This document shows positions 8,679 through 19,188 of a stretch of DNA of 64,000 bases, in pieces. Positions within the stretch are counted from its first letter, which is position 1; the number at the start of each line of letters is the position of its first letter. The DNA is from an uncultured delta proteobacterium (GTDB lineage Bacteria > Desulfobacterota > Desulfobulbia > Desulfobulbales > Desulfocapsaceae), in contig CAIQWD010000085.1 in NCBI GenBank assembly GCA_903875445.1, forward strand, positions 1-64,000, written 5' to 3'. A program made the position numbers and the translations under genes. The notes below the pieces were generated by a model. The model made no database searches and had not been told where the DNA came from. It saw only the letters and a program-made list of their open reading frames with translations.

Positions 8679-9581
8679 ATGAACAAATACAGCGGCGTGC
8701 TGGCCGCGATCGGAGCCTATATCCTCTGGGGGGTGCTGCCTGCCTACTGGAAGCTGTTACGCGGGGTGCCGGCCTACGAAATTCTCAGCCACCGGATGGT
8801 TTGGTCGCTCCTCTTGACCATGGGGCTCATTGTCCTGCTTGGGCGCAAGGATGCCTTTTTCCGGGCGGCGAGGGAGAAGAAAAACCTCATCACCTTTTCA
8901 ACCACGGCTCTCCTCCTGGCAATCAATTGGCTGTTGTATATCTGGGCCGTCAATGCCGGCTTTATCGTCGAGGCGAGTCTCGGGTACTTTATCAACCCGA
9001 TGATCAGCGTGCTCTTCGGCATGGTTTTCTTTCGGGAAAGGCTGCGCGTTCTGCAATGGATGGCGATTGTCTTTGCCGTTCTCGGCGTTCTCTATCTTAC
9101 CTTCTATTATGGCCAGTTCCCCTGGATTGCCTTGGTGTTGGCGGTGACGTTTGCGATTTATGGCCTCCTCCATAAAAAAAATTCCCTTGGCCCGCTCGAT
9201 GGCCTGTGTCTTGAAACGGCGGTATTCTTTGTCCCTTCCCTGGTCTTTCTTCTCGGTCTTGAATATGTGCAGGGCGGAGCCTTTGGGCACGTCGGGCTTT
9301 CCGGTTCCCTCCTTCTCGCCGGAGCCGGTATTATTACTACAGTGCCTTTGCTGCTCTTTGGGTATGCCGCGCAACAAATCCCGCTTTCCACCCTCGGGCT
9401 CCTACAATACCTGGCCCCTTCGATCAACCTCTTCCTTGGGGTCTTTGTCTATGGTGAAGATTTCAGTAGGGAGAGGATGGTCGGCTTTCTCTTGATCTGG
9501 GTGGGACTTGCGCTCTATGTGGCGGAGAATATGCTGTATCGCTTCCGGCTGCAAAGAAGAACACTGGCCGACCGGGGTTAG
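8679..9581 (+). CDS. rarD: RarD-type EamA family transporter
   Basis: This is 300 aa with about ten membrane helices and the internal duplication typical of EamA (drug/metabolite) permeases. The N-terminal GAYILWGVLPAYWKLL and the following SHRMVWSLL are characteristic of the RarD branch, whose natural substrate is not established. A TTG codon lies just before ATG 8679; I prefer the ATG, with GGAGG ending five bases upstream. It lies 74 bp downstream of ccdA on the same strand, possibly co-transcribed, and is convergent with the receiver gene 26 bp away. Confidence 0.85.
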   Translation: MNKYSGVLAAIGAYILWGVLPAYWKLLRGVPAYEILSHRMVWSLLLTMGLIVLLGRKDAFFRAAREKKNLITFSTTALLLAINWLLYIWAVNAGFIVEASLGYFINPMISVLFGMVFFRERLRVLQWMAIVFAVLGVLYLTFYYGQFPWIALVLAVTFAIYGLLHKKNSLGPLDGLCLETAVFFVPSLVFLLGLEYVQGGAFGHVGLSGSLLLAGAGIITTVPLLLFGYAAQQIPLSTLGLLQYLAPSINLFLGVFVYGEDFSRERMVGFLLIWVGLALYVAENMLYRFRLQRRTLADRG

Positions 9582-9607
9582 ATGGTGGAGGGGTGAAAAA
9601 AACGGCG

Positions 9608-9988
9608 TCAGGGTTGCAGTAACTCGTCAATCGCCCGGTACAGCGGGGTTATTTCAATTGGCTTGGACAGATATTTTGCAAAGAGGTACGGGCTGTTTTC
9701 GGGAATTTGCGGCGGGAATTCGCCACTGATCGCGACCACGGGAATGTTCTCGGTGGCAGGGTTGGTGCGCAGGGCGGTGAGAACGGCATATCCGTCCATG
9801 TCCGGGAGACATATATCCAACAGAATCAGATCCGGGAGGTCTCGCCTGGCTGTTTCGATACCGCTTTTGCCGTCGGCCGCCATGAACAGCGTCAGATATT
9901 CTTTACGTTCAAGGATGAGCTGCACCAACTGACGATTGGCTTGGTTATCTTCAATATAGAGAATTTTGTAGATCCGCTGGTCGGTCAT
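9608..9988 (-). CDS. Single-domain response regulator (receiver)
   Basis: This is 126 aa and only a receiver domain: acidic pocket IEDN near the start, phospho-acceptor Asp in LILLDICLPDMDG (about residue 56), the conserved Ser/Thr in VVAISG, and Lys in KYLSKPIE. There is no output domain, so it must act by protein contact or phosphotransfer. The ATG overlaps the stop of tex by four bases, so the two are translationally coupled, an odd partner for an RNA-binding accessory protein. No kinase is nearby. Confidence 0.85.
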   Translation of the reverse strand: MTDQRIYKILYIEDNQANRQLVQLILERKEYLTLFMAADGKSGIETARRDLPDLILLDICLPDMDGYAVLTALRTNPATENIPVVAISGEFPPQIPENSPYLFAKYLSKPIEITPLYRAIDELLQP

Positions 9989-12114
9989 GGGTCTTTACGC
10001 ATCGACAGGGCGATGCGGTTTCTCTGTCGGTCGATTTCCATGACCCGGACCTCGACTTTTTGTCCGACCTTCACCACCTCGCTCGGATCTTTGACAAAAC
10101 GGTCGGCCAGTTGGCTGACATGGATGAGACCGTTCTGCTTGATGCCTATATCGGCGAAGGCGCCAAATTTAGTGACATTGGTGATTATCGCCGGGAGACG
10201 CATGCCTTCCTGCAGATCGTCCATGCTGCGGAGTCCTTCGGCGAAGTGAAATTGCTCGAAGGATTGTCGCGGATCCCTGCCCGGCTTGGCGAGTTCGGCC
10301 ATGATATCGACCAGGGTCGGCAGGCCGACCGAGTCATCAAGGTAAGGTTTCAAATCTATGTTCTGCCGGATCGTTTCCGACTGCAGGAGGTCATCAATCC
10401 GCACGCCGGCATCCGTCGCCATCCGTTTCACCAGTGCATACCGTTCCGGGTGCACGGCGCTGGCATCAAGGACATTGCTGCCGTTCCTGATGCGCAGGAA
10501 CCCGGCGCACTGTTCAAAGGCTTTCGGACCGAGGCGGGCCACCTTGAGCAGTTCCCTGCGGCTGGTAAAGGGGCCGTTGCTGTTTCTGTGGGCAACGATG
10601 TTGCCGGCAAGCGTCGGGCCGAGGCCGGAGACATAGGTCAAGAGTTCGCAGCTGGCGGTGTTCAGTTCAACACCGACACTGTTGACACAGCTCTCGACCA
10701 CCTCCTGCAGACCTTTCTTCAGCTCCCCTTGATTGACGTCGTGTTGGTACTGGCCGACGCCGATCGATTTCGCGTCGATCTTCACCAGTTCGGCCAAGGG
10801 ATCCTGCAGGCGTCTGCCGATGGAAACGGCACCACGCACGGTAATGTCATGGTCGGGGAATTCGGAGCGGGCAATTTCCGAGGCGGAATAAATCGATGCC
10901 CCGTCTTCGTTCACCAAAGTGATGATGATGCCGGCGTCAAGCCCGAGGGTCCGGATAAATTCCTCGGTCTCCCTGCCGGCCGTGCCGTTGCCGATAGCGA
11001 TGGCCTCGATTTGGTGTTTTTTCACCAAGCCGGTAATGATTTCGCTCGCCTCGGCAAGCTTTCGGCCACCGTGCGTCGGAAAGATGGTGGTGGTGTCGAG
11101 AAGCTTGCCCTGGCCGTCGAGACAGACGGTCTTGGCTCCGGTGCGATAGCCGGGATCAAGCGCCAGCACCCGCTTCTGGCCGAGAGGTGGGGCCAGCAGC
11201 AGTTGGCGGAGATTGTCGGCAAAAACCTGGATGGCTTCGCCGTCGGCGCGGGTTTTGAGATTCCCGGTCAGCTCATTTTCCAAGGAGGGGGCGAGAAGCC
11301 GCAGGTAGCAGTCGTCGAGGGCCATGGCCACTTCCTCCTGCCAAGGACCAGCCTGCAGATGTCTTTTTTTCAGGAGGCGCAGAGCGCTTTCTTCCGGTGG
11401 CCGGATGCTGAGGCTGAGGATCTTTTCCTGGGCGCCGCGGAACATGGCAAGCAACCGGTGTCCCGGAGCCTTTGCAGCGGGTTCCCGCCAGTCGAAATAA
11501 TCTTTATATTTTTCACCCTGGGCCATATTTTTTTTCACCACCTGGGATTCGATGGTCGCCTGCTCGTGGAAATGGCGGCGCAATTCGGCCCTGGTTGGTT
11601 GGTTTTCGCTGATGTCTTCGGCAATAATATCTCTTGCCCCGGCCAGGGCGTCCTCGTCGCCGGCGACACCTTTTTCCGGGTCGTGAAAGAGGTGCAGCTG
11701 TAGCGGTCGAATGCCTTTTACCAGCTTCTCGGCCAGAGGTTCCAGGCCTCTTTCCCTGGCCATCAGACCGCGGGTCTTGCGTTTTGGCCGAAATGGCAGG
11801 TAGATGTCTTCGAGTTCGGTGAGGCTCTCTGCCTTGTGCAGCTGTTTTGTCAGGGTCTCGTCGAGGAGTTCGAGCTTAGTAAGGGTTTCGATAATGGTTT
11901 GACGACGCTTATCAACCTCCAGCAGTTTCTGGTGCTGCTCGCGAATGGCGGCGATTGCTACTTCATCGAGTGAGCCGGTAAGCTCTTTACGATACCGGGC
12001 GATAAAGGGCACGGTGCCGCCATCGGAGAGAAGGCTTAAGGTGTTGCTGATCTGTTGTTCCTGGAGGTTCAGGTGCCCGGCTATCTGTCGAATATATGTT
12101 GTTGGTGCGGTCAT
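9985..12114 (-). CDS. tex: Tex family RNA-binding transcription accessory protein
   Basis: This is 709 aa. Tex proteins bind nucleic acid through an S1 domain and act in transcription; the yeast relative is Spt6. The sequence has the N-terminal helical region starting HLNLQEQQISNTLSLL, the conserved TVPFIARYRKE (about residue 33), the YqgF/RNase H-like core (VLALDPGYRTGAKT, about residue 310), the helix-hairpin-helix region (CVNSVGVELNTAS onwards) and a C-terminal S1 domain (GAFADIGIKQNGLIHVSQL) ending in KDP. The length is slightly short of E. coli Tex (773). Its stop overlaps the receiver gene. Confidence 0.93.
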   Translation of the reverse strand: MTAPTTYIRQIAGHLNLQEQQISNTLSLLSDGGTVPFIARYRKELTGSLDEVAIAAIREQHQKLLEVDKRRQTIIETLTKLELLDETLTKQLHKAESLTELEDIYLPFRPKRKTRGLMARERGLEPLAEKLVKGIRPLQLHLFHDPEKGVAGDEDALAGARDIIAEDISENQPTRAELRRHFHEQATIESQVVKKNMAQGEKYKDYFDWREPAAKAPGHRLLAMFRGAQEKILSLSIRPPEESALRLLKKRHLQAGPWQEEVAMALDDCYLRLLAPSLENELTGNLKTRADGEAIQVFADNLRQLLLAPPLGQKRVLALDPGYRTGAKTVCLDGQGKLLDTTTIFPTHGGRKLAEASEIITGLVKKHQIEAIAIGNGTAGRETEEFIRTLGLDAGIIITLVNEDGASIYSASEIARSEFPDHDITVRGAVSIGRRLQDPLAELVKIDAKSIGVGQYQHDVNQGELKKGLQEVVESCVNSVGVELNTASCELLTYVSGLGPTLAGNIVAHRNSNGPFTSRRELLKVARLGPKAFEQCAGFLRIRNGSNVLDASAVHPERYALVKRMATDAGVRIDDLLQSETIRQNIDLKPYLDDSVGLPTLVDIMAELAKPGRDPRQSFEQFHFAEGLRSMDDLQEGMRLPAIITNVTKFGAFADIGIKQNGLIHVSQLADRFVKDPSEVVKVGQKVEVRVMEIDRQRNRIALSMRKDP

Positions 12115-12299
12115 CTTTGTCGTTTAGGGTTGAGGAAAAGGGGATGGGCAATTCCGGTAGATACTAGTCCGCCGACCAGAAGAATGCAAGAGGCCGGTTG
12201 GCGGTAGAAACAGTTTGATATTCAGGGGAGGAGAAGATATGCTGAAGGTTCGAAGAGGCGAGGTTTACAGAAGATCATTCACCCAGGCAACGAAAGCGT

Positions 12300-12791
12300 A
12301 TGGACCACAAGTTGGAGATTTTGGCAGAGAGCCTCCCGAAGGCAATGTTGCAGGCGCTTACTCCGGAGGCTATTGAAGCTGTCCCCGCACACTTTTTGCG
12401 CGGCGATATGATAGCCATATATGCCTTTCCTTTTAAGATAGGCAGGGAGTCGAGGGTTACGAACATCAACGGTAAACTGGAAAAGATGGAGCGTCCCAAA
12501 AATGATGACAGCACTCCCACCAACGATCTCTATCTCCTTGATCGTGGCCATCGGCTGAATATCTCAAGGGAGCATTTTGAGATTGTCAAAAGTGATGGGG
12601 GATATACCCTGGTCGACCGAGGAAGCGCTTGCGGCACCAAGATCGAAGGGCGAAATGTCGGAGGCCATGATACCGGCGGGGCAGCGGTACTGCAGGATGG
12701 TGACGAGATTGCCGTCGGCGCCGTCGGCACGCCATATATCTTTCGTTTTATAACTTTCGACGAGTACTGCCTGGTTCGGAAGGCAGAGTGA
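12300..12791 (+). CDS. FHA domain protein
   Basis: This is 163 aa and cytoplasmic. From about residue 40 it carries a forkhead-associated domain, recognised by KIGRESR (the phosphothreonine-binding Gly-Arg), then ISREHFEI (the Ser-Arg-x-His signature), DRGSACGTKIEG (Gly-Thr near an Asn-like turn) and a final IFRF strand. FHA domains bind phosphothreonine peptides. No Ser/Thr kinase or secretion system is adjacent, so the partner is unknown. The first 40 residues are a helical extension. It is followed by a strong inverted repeat and is convergent with folP. Confidence 0.75.
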   Translation: MDHKLEILAESLPKAMLQALTPEAIEAVPAHFLRGDMIAIYAFPFKIGRESRVTNINGKLEKMERPKNDDSTPTNDLYLLDRGHRLNISREHFEIVKSDGGYTLVDRGSACGTKIEGRNVGGHDTGGAAVLQDGDEIAVGAVGTPYIFRFITFDEYCLVRKAE

Positions 12792-12806
12792 GCAGCTGAT
12801 AGGTTA

Positions 12807-12857
12807 GGGGCCGTTAAGAAATAACTTATACTATTTTCACCATTTCTTTACGGCCCC
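12807..12857. terminator. Bidirectional stem-loop between FHA gene and folP
   Basis: Arms GGGGCCGTTAAGAAAT (12807-12822) and ATTTCTTTACGGCCCC (12842-12857) pair with one mismatch over 16 bases around a 19-base loop. It lies in the convergent gap and can serve both strands. No long T-run follows. Confidence 0.6.
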
Positions 12858-12940
12858 TTATGCCGTTCATGACATTGAAACGGATTACTTATTGTTGAAC
12901 GACGGCTTAAGACAACCGCAAGGTCGCTTTGCCAATGGGT

Positions 12941-13750
12941 TCAGGAAGCACCGGCAATGGCGGCGGCGACCAGGAGTGCCTGGCGGGTCGCGGCAACATT
13001 GTGAACTCTGACGATCGAGACACTTTTGTCGGCCAAGAGAGCCGAGGCAACGGCAGTTGCCATATCCCTTGCCGCTTCCAGAGGAATTTCAGCGATCTCC
13101 CCGAGAAATCGTTTGCGGCTGTGGCCGAGAAGCACCGGTAAACCAAGTGTTGCCAGTTCTTCCAGGTGTTTTAAAATGGAAAGATTGTGCTGCAGGGTCT
13201 TGCCGAAACCGATGCCGGGATCAAGGATCAGGCGATTGCGGTCGACACCGTTTTCAGTAAACCAAGCGACACGCTCCTTGAAGAAGGCAATGATTTCCCT
13301 GGTGACATCCACATAAACCGGCTTCACCTGCATGTCGGCAGGGGTGCCCTGCATGTGCATGATGATTACCGGCACCTGGGTATTTTGCACAAGTGTCAGC
13401 ATCTCCGGATCGTTACGCAGTGCCGAAATATCATTGATGATATCGGCTCCGGCCTTGAGCGCCTGGTGGGCTACGACCGCCTTGGTGGTATCGATGGAGA
13501 TAGGGATTCTATGTTTTTTGCGGACGGCCTCTATTACCGGAATAACCCTTCGTAATTCTTCCTCGGCGGTTACCGGTTCGGCAAAGGGGCGGGTGGACTC
13601 GCCACCCACATCGAGAATATCGGCACCGTCACTGATCAGTTGGTCGGCCTGGGCGATAGCTGCCGCATGGGAGGCGAAGTTGCCGCCGTCGGAAAACGAG
13701 TCGGGCGTCACATTGAGGATGCCCATTATCTTCATTTGTCCAACTGTCAC
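12941..13750 (-). CDS. folP: Dihydropteroate synthase
   Basis: FolP condenses 6-hydroxymethyl-dihydropterin diphosphate with p-aminobenzoate in folate synthesis and is the sulfonamide target. The product is 269 aa. Motifs visible are MGILNVTPDSFSDGG (about residues 9-23), GADILDVGGESTRP (pterin site), a DTTKAVV strand, the DIINDISAL strand and VLLGHSRKRFLGE near the C-terminus. The start is a GTG at 13750 that overlaps the ftsH stop as GTGA; an in-frame ATG five codons later is also possible. The overlap shows coupling to ftsH, an ftsH-folP pairing common in bacteria. Confidence 0.95.
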   Translation of the reverse strand: MTVGQMKIMGILNVTPDSFSDGGNFASHAAAIAQADQLISDGADILDVGGESTRPFAEPVTAEEELRRVIPVIEAVRKKHRIPISIDTTKAVVAHQALKAGADIINDISALRNDPEMLTLVQNTQVPVIIMHMQGTPADMQVKPVYVDVTREIIAFFKERVAWFTENGVDRNRLILDPGIGFGKTLQHNLSILKHLEELATLGLPVLLGHSRKRFLGEIAEIPLEAARDMATAVASALLADKSVSIVRVHNVAATRQALLVAAAIAGAS

Positions 13751-15732
13751 TTCGCTTCCCGAGGCTCTTCCGGTTTCTCAAGGGTCGGTTCTTGGGGCGG
13801 CACATCTTCGACAGGTGTTCCTTCAGGGCTTGCCGCTACGGGAGTAACCTCGGCAGCAACTGGGGGTTTATCCTTCTTGGAGGCAGCTCGCTTTCTTGCA
13901 GCTTTGGTTGCGGTGATTTGCGAGGTGTACTGACCAGGGCGCAGGTCCTCGATAATCCGCTCAATATCGGGAAGGATGATGGTCTCTTTTTCCAGAAGTT
14001 CCTCGCTCATGCGAACCAGAATATCCTTATGCTCTTCCAAGAGGAAACCCACTTTCTCCATGGCGGTATCGATGATTTTTTTGACTGCAACATCGATCAA
14101 CCTGGCTGTATCTTCACTGAAATCGCGGTTGTGGCCGATCTCCCGGCCAAGGAAAATCTGTTCTTCCTTCTTGCCGTAGGTGAGAGCCCCGAGTTCCTCG
14201 CTCATCCCCCATTCGCAGACCATTTTTCGCGCCAGTGCGGAAGCCCTTTCAATATCATTGCCGGCCCCGGTGGTGATTTCGTTGAAGATTATTTTTTCTG
14301 CGAGGCGCCCGCCATAGAGGATGCAGATGGTGTTTTCCAGGTAGGTTTTGGAATGGGTGTATTTGTCGTCGGTCGGCAGTTGCATGGTCAGGCCAAGCGC
14401 CCGACCGCGCGGAATGATAGTTACTTTATGGATAGGATCGGTATCGGCCAACAACCAGGCCACCAGGGCGTGACCGGCCTCATGGTAGGCGGTGATTGCT
14501 TTTTCTTTTTCACTGATGATCATCGATCGCCGTTCCGCGCCCATCATGATCTTGTCCTTGGCCCTGTCGAGCAAGTCGAGGTTGATCTCCTTAGCCCCGG
14601 TGCGGGCGGCCATGAGGGCGGCCTCGTTGACCAGATTTTCAAGGTCGGCACCGGTGAAGCCCGGAGTACCGCGGGCCAGGATCTCCAGATCGATATTGGC
14701 TGCCATTTTGGTCTTTTTGGCATAGATCTCAAGAATTTTCTGACGTCCACGAACGTCCGGAACGGGGACGATAACCTGACGATCAAAGCGCCCCGGTCGC
14801 AGAAGGGCCGGGTCGAGAACATCGGGACGGTTGGTGGCCGCGACGATAATAACGCCGTCATTGCTTTCAAAGCCATCCATCTCGACCAGCAGCTGGTTGA
14901 GGGTTTGTTCCCGCTCGTCATGGCCGCCGCCGAGGCCCGCACCGCGATGCCGACCGACGGCGTCAATCTCGTCGATGAAGATAATGCAGGGCGCGTTTTT
15001 TTTGCCCTGGGCGAACATGTCGCGAACCCTGGAGGCGCCGACGCCGACAAACATCTCGACGAAATCGGAACCGGAAATACTGAAAAACGGCACGTCCGCC
15101 TCGCCGGCAATGGCCTTTGCCAAGAGGGTCTTGCCGGTACCCGGTGCTCCTGCCAGGAGAACGCCGGTGGGAATTCTGCCCCCAAGCGCCGTGAATTTCC
15201 CGGGGTCTTTGAGGAAATCGACTATCTCTTCAAGTTCTTCCTTAGCCTCGTCGATCCCTGCCACATCGGCAAAGGTAATTTTATTATTACTCTGCTCGGT
15301 CAATCGCGCCCGATTTTTGCCGAAGGATAATGCGCCACCCTTGCCGCCGCCCTGCATCTGTCGCATGAAAAAAACCCAAACGCCGATCAGCAGGAGCATG
15401 GGGAACCAGGAGACAAAAATGGTCATAATAAAAGAGTCTTTTTGGACTTCTTTAACGTTTATATCGACTCCGGTCTTCCTGAGAATAGAAATAAGCTCGG
15501 TGTCGGCCATCGGATAGATGGTCTGAAACGGTTTGCCGTCCTGCAGGGTGCCGGAAAGCACATCGCCACTGATGGTGACACGGGTGATCGCCTTGCTCTC
15601 AATGCTCGACATGAACTCGCTATAGGTGAGCGAGGTTTGAGTGGTTTGCGGCTTATTGAAAAGATTGAAAAGAAGGATCATGGTCAAGCCAATCACCAAC
15701 CACATGCTCAGATTTTTATAAAAAGTATTCAA
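13747..15732 (-). CDS. ftsH: ATP-dependent zinc metalloprotease FtsH
   Basis: This is 661 aa. FtsH is a membrane-anchored hexameric AAA protease that degrades misfolded membrane proteins and regulators. Two membrane segments flank a short periplasmic domain (about residues 10-25 and 105-125). The AAA module has Walker A GAPGTGKT (about 195), Walker [14 protein letters not shown] and the second region of homology. The zinc site is HEAGH (about 415). The C-terminal tail (last 60 residues) is Ala/Pro/Lys-rich and probably disordered. The start is TTG at 15732 with GGAG seven bases upstream; the resulting N-terminus [16 protein letters not shown] is typical of the family, and no better ATG exists upstream. 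Confidence 0.96.
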   Translation of the reverse strand: MNTFYKNLSMWLVIGLTMILLFNLFNKPQTTQTSLTYSEFMSSIESKAITRVTISGDVLSGTLQDGKPFQTIYPMADTELISILRKTGVDINVKEVQKDSFIMTIFVSWFPMLLLIGVWVFFMRQMQGGGKGGALSFGKNRARLTEQSNNKITFADVAGIDEAKEELEEIVDFLKDPGKFTALGGRIPTGVLLAGAPGTGKTLLAKAIAGEADVPFFSISGSDFVEMFVGVGASRVRDMFAQGKKNAPCIIFIDEIDAVGRHRGAGLGGGHDEREQTLNQLLVEMDGFESNDGVIIVAATNRPDVLDPALLRPGRFDRQVIVPVPDVRGRQKILEIYAKKTKMAANIDLEILARGTPGFTGADLENLVNEAALMAARTGAKEINLDLLDRAKDKIMMGAERRSMIISEKEKAITAYHEAGHALVAWLLADTDPIHKVTIIPRGRALGLTMQLPTDDKYTHSKTYLENTICILYGGRLAEKIIFNEITTGAGNDIERASALARKMVCEWGMSEELGALTYGKKEEQIFLGREIGHNRDFSEDTARLIDVAVKKIIDTAMEKVGFLLEEHKDILVRMSEELLEKETIILPDIERIIEDLRPGQYTSQITATKAARKRAASKKDKPPVAAEVTPVAASPEGTPVEDVPPQEPTLEKPEEPREAK

Positions 15733-15889
15733 CGAAGTCTCCGGTGCTCCTGGTTATCTGTAGTGCTTCATTTGTTTTGGCCGGCTGCACAGCATGAACC
15801 TCTTCCTGACTTCCAGGATCTCTGTGCACGCACTAAAGGTAAATCGAAAAAATCGAATGTCGAGCAATAAGTGAATTATTCTTAACCTA

Positions 15890-18800
15890 TCACCTGGGTC
15901 GTGTAAAATACTGTACAGGTTGAACGCCCGGCTGCTTCTTCTGCATTTCCCGCATTCCCTTGACCAAGGCCGCGGCTCCGCTGGCTGTGGTGTTATAGGG
16001 GATGTGATAGTCAAGGGCGGCTCGGCGGATGCTGTAGGAATCCTCAGTGGTTCTTTTGCCGAGCGAAGTATTGACGATCCAGGAGATTTCACCGTCCCGT
16101 ATCTTGTCGAGGATGTGCGGTCGACCCTGGGAAATCTTATTGACGAGCTGACAGGACACCCCTGCTTCGTGCAGGCATGCGGCAGTGCCGGTGGTCGCAA
16201 AAATGGTGAAGTTCAGTTCGACCAGTTCTTTGGCGACGAGAACGATGGTATTCTTGTCACTATCGCGGACACTAATGAAGACATTGCCGGAGAGGGGTAC
16301 CTTGGAGCCGGCCGCCAGCTGCGATTTGGCAATGGCCAGACCGAGATTGTCATCGATGCCCATGACTTCGCCGGTGGATTTCATCTCCGGGCCGAGCAGG
16401 GTGTCCACCTTTTCAAAGCGGTCAAAGGGAAAAACCGCCTCTTTAACTGCCCAGTGCGAGATGATAACCTCGGTTGTCAGTCCAAGTTCTTCTAAGGTAG
16501 CGCCCATCATCACCTTGGTGGCCAGTTTGGCAAGCGGCACGCCTGTCGCCTTGCTGACAAAGGGGACGGTACGCGAGGCCCGGGGATTGACCTCAAGGAC
16601 ATAGAGGTCGCTGTCTTTTATGGCGAACTGGACATTCATCAGACCGATAACCCCGAGTTCCTCGGCCATTGCCTTGGTCGCCCGCTTGATTTCCTCGATG
16701 GCAGCGGTACTGAGAGTATGTGGCGGCAGAACGCAGCAGGAATCGCCGGAATGGATGCCGGCTTCTTCAACGTGTTCCATGATGCCGCCGATGATCGTCC
16801 GGTGGCCGTCACAGATGGCATCGACGTCGATCTCAATGGCATCTTTCAAGAATTTGTCGATAAGTATCGGGTGTTCAAGAGTGGTGCCGCCAATGGCGAT
16901 CATGAAGTCCCTGATCCCCTTATCGTTGTAGACGATACGCATATCCCGGCCGCCAAGGACGTAAGAGGGCCGGACGACCACCGGATAGCCGATTCGTTCA
17001 GCCGCTTCCAGGGCTTCTTCGAGGGTTCGGACGGTATCGTTATCGGGCTGGCGGAGGCCCAGCTTATGCAAGAATTGCTGGAAGCGTTTGCGGTCCTCGG
17101 CCCGGTCGATGGCGTCCGGCTGGGTGCCGACAATTTTCACCCCCATCTCGGCCAGAGGAACGGCGAGGTTGAGCGGTGTCTGGCCGCCGAACTGAACGAT
17201 GACTCCATCCGGCTGTTCCTGGTCGATAATATTCAGGACATCTTCTCGGGTGAGGGGTTCGAAGAAGAGTTTGTCGGAGGTGTCGTAGTCGGTGGATACC
17301 GTTTCCGGGTTGGAGTTGATCATGATCGATTCGACGCCGATCTCGCGGAGGGCAAAAGCGGCATGGACGCAGCAATAGTCGAATTCGATGCCCTGGCCGA
17401 TACGGTTCGGGCCACCGCCGAGGATAACGATTTTTTTGCCGGTGGTGACCTTGGCCTCGTTCTCGGCTTCGTAGGTTGAGTAGTAGTAGGGCGTATAGGA
17501 TTCGAATTCGGCGGCGCAGGTATCCACCAGTTTGTAGACCGGCAGAACCGCCAGTTTCCGGCGAAGTGTGCGGATGGCATTTTCGTCGGTGCCGGTGAGA
17601 AATGCCAGCTGTCGATCGGAAAAGCCGCGTTCCTTACAGTACTGGAGAAAGTCGCTGTCCAGTCCCTGCAGGCCGCGTGCCGAGATCTCTTCTTCCGTCT
17701 CGACGATCTGCTTAAAGTTGTAGAGAAACCACGGATCGATTTTGGTCAGGGCGTTGAGTTCCGCCAGATCCATGCCTCGTTTCAAGGCCTCGTAGATATG
17801 GGAAATGCGCCGTGAGTTGGGCACCCGCAGGCCGAGTTCCAGGTCTTCCCTGTCAAGGTGCGAAAGCACCTGTTGGCCGTCGCCGCCGAAACCGAACCGG
17901 CCGGTTTCCAGCGAGCGCATGGCCTTTTGAAACGCCTCCTTGAAAGTCCGGCCGATGGACATGGTTTCACCCACCGATTTCATCGAGGTGGTGAGGAGAT
18001 CGTCGGCCTCGGGAAATTTCTCAAAGGTCCAGCGGGGAATTTTCACCACGCAGTAATCGATGGACGGTTCGAAGGCGGCGAGCGTCTCGCGGGTGATGTC
18101 GTTTTTCAGTTCATCAAGGGTATAGCCTACCGCCAGTTTGGCGGCAATCTTGGCGATAGGAAAACCGGTGGCCTTCGAGGCAAGTGCCGAACTGCGCGAC
18201 ACCCGCGGGTTCATCTCGATGACCATCATCTCGCCGTCTTCCGGATTGACGGCAAACTGGACGTTCGAGCCACCGGTCTCAACCCCGATCTCGCGGATGA
18301 TGGCGATGGCTGCGTCGCGCATCTCCTGGTATTCCCGGTCGGTTAAGGTCTGGATGGGGGCTACGGTGATACTGTCGCCGGTATGCACGCCCATGGCGTC
18401 GACGTTTTCGATGGAGCAGATGATGACGACATTGTCGTTGCGGTCGCGCATCACCTCCAGCTCGTACTCCTTCCAGCCTAAAAGACTGCGCTCCAGCATG
18501 ACCTCACTGGTCATCGACAGGTCGAGGCCGGCGGTGCACAGGGTTTCCAGTTCCCGACGATTATAGGCGACGCCGCCGCCGGTACCGCCGAGGGTGAAAC
18601 TCGGCCTGACGATGAGGGGAAAGCCGAGTTGGTCGCCGCCCACCATGGCGGCATCGAGGGTTTTGACGATTATCGATTCCGGCACCTTGAGGCCTATGCG
18701 TCGCATGGCGTCACGGAATTCTTCCCGGCCTTCGGCCTTTTTGATGACGGCGATGTCGGCGGCCAGGAGTTCGACGTTGTATTTGTCGAGAATGCCCATC

Positions 18801-19111
18801 TCCGCCACTTTGATGGCGGTATTCAGGGCGGTCTGACCGCCAAGGGTCGGCAACAGGGCGTCGGGGCGTTCCTTCTCGATGACCTTGGCGACGAATTCCG
18901 GGGTGATCGGTTCGATATAGGTGCTGTCGGCCAGTTCCGGGTCGGTCATGATGGTCGCCGGATTGGAGTTGATGAGTACTACCTCATAGCCTTCCTCTTT
19001 CAGGGCCTTGACCGCCTGGGCACCGGAATAGTCGAATTCGCAGGCCTGGCTGATGATGATGGGGCCGGAGCCGATGATGAGGATTTTCTTGATGTCTGTT
19101 CTTTTCGGCAT
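15890..19111 (-). CDS. carB: Carbamoyl-phosphate synthase large subunit
   Basis: This is 1073 aa, the full length for CarB, which makes carbamoyl phosphate from ammonia (delivered by CarA), bicarbonate and two ATP for pyrimidine and arginine synthesis. It begins [20 protein letters not shown]. The two homologous ATP-grasp halves are clear: the same motif returns near residue 558 as [20 protein letters not shown]. The [17 protein letters not shown] metal-binding segment in the first half has its counterpart [17 protein letters not shown] in the second. The C-terminal 130 residues form the allosteric MGS-like domain. It is transcribed after carA with a 77-bp gap. Confidence 0.97.
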   Translation of the reverse strand: MPKRTDIKKILIIGSGPIIISQACEFDYSGAQAVKALKEEGYEVVLINSNPATIMTDPELADSTYIEPITPEFVAKVIEKERPDALLPTLGGQTALNTAIKVAEMGILDKYNVELLAADIAVIKKAEGREEFRDAMRRIGLKVPESIIVKTLDAAMVGGDQLGFPLIVRPSFTLGGTGGGVAYNRRELETLCTAGLDLSMTSEVMLERSLLGWKEYELEVMRDRNDNVVIICSIENVDAMGVHTGDSITVAPIQTLTDREYQEMRDAAIAIIREIGVETGGSNVQFAVNPEDGEMMVIEMNPRVSRSSALASKATGFPIAKIAAKLAVGYTLDELKNDITRETLAAFEPSIDYCVVKIPRWTFEKFPEADDLLTTSMKSVGETMSIGRTFKEAFQKAMRSLETGRFGFGGDGQQVLSHLDREDLELGLRVPNSRRISHIYEALKRGMDLAELNALTKIDPWFLYNFKQIVETEEEISARGLQGLDSDFLQYCKERGFSDRQLAFLTGTDENAIRTLRRKLAVLPVYKLVDTCAAEFESYTPYYYSTYEAENEAKVTTGKKIVILGGGPNRIGQGIEFDYCCVHAAFALREIGVESIMINSNPETVSTDYDTSDKLFFEPLTREDVLNIIDQEQPDGVIVQFGGQTPLNLAVPLAEMGVKIVGTQPDAIDRAEDRKRFQQFLHKLGLRQPDNDTVRTLEEALEAAERIGYPVVVRPSYVLGGRDMRIVYNDKGIRDFMIAIGGTTLEHPILIDKFLKDAIEIDVDAICDGHRTIIGGIMEHVEEAGIHSGDSCCVLPPHTLSTAAIEEIKRATKAMAEELGVIGLMNVQFAIKDSDLYVLEVNPRASRTVPFVSKATGVPLAKLATKVMMGATLEELGLTTEVIISHWAVKEAVFPFDRFEKVDTLLGPEMKSTGEVMGIDDNLGLAIAKSQLAAGSKVPLSGNVFISVRDSDKNTIVLVAKELVELNFTIFATTGTAACLHEAGVSCQLVNKISQGRPHILDKIRDGEISWIVNTSLGKRTTEDSYSIRRAALDYHIPYNTTASGAAALVKGMREMQKKQPGVQPVQYFTRPR

Positions 19112-19188
19112 GATCTGTCCGTGGTTGCTGTCGTTATGAGTTGTCCGGCCTAAGTGAAAGTTGTGTGCCTAATCGTGCACTCTCCCTG

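Noticed and set aside
10060-11703. Plus-strand 547-codon frame inside tex
   Set aside because: It is antisense to tex, whose motifs are unmistakable; long antisense frames are expected in GC-rich genes.
13792-15330. Plus-strand 512-codon frame inside ftsH
   Set aside because: It is antisense to ftsH; there are no recognisable domains.
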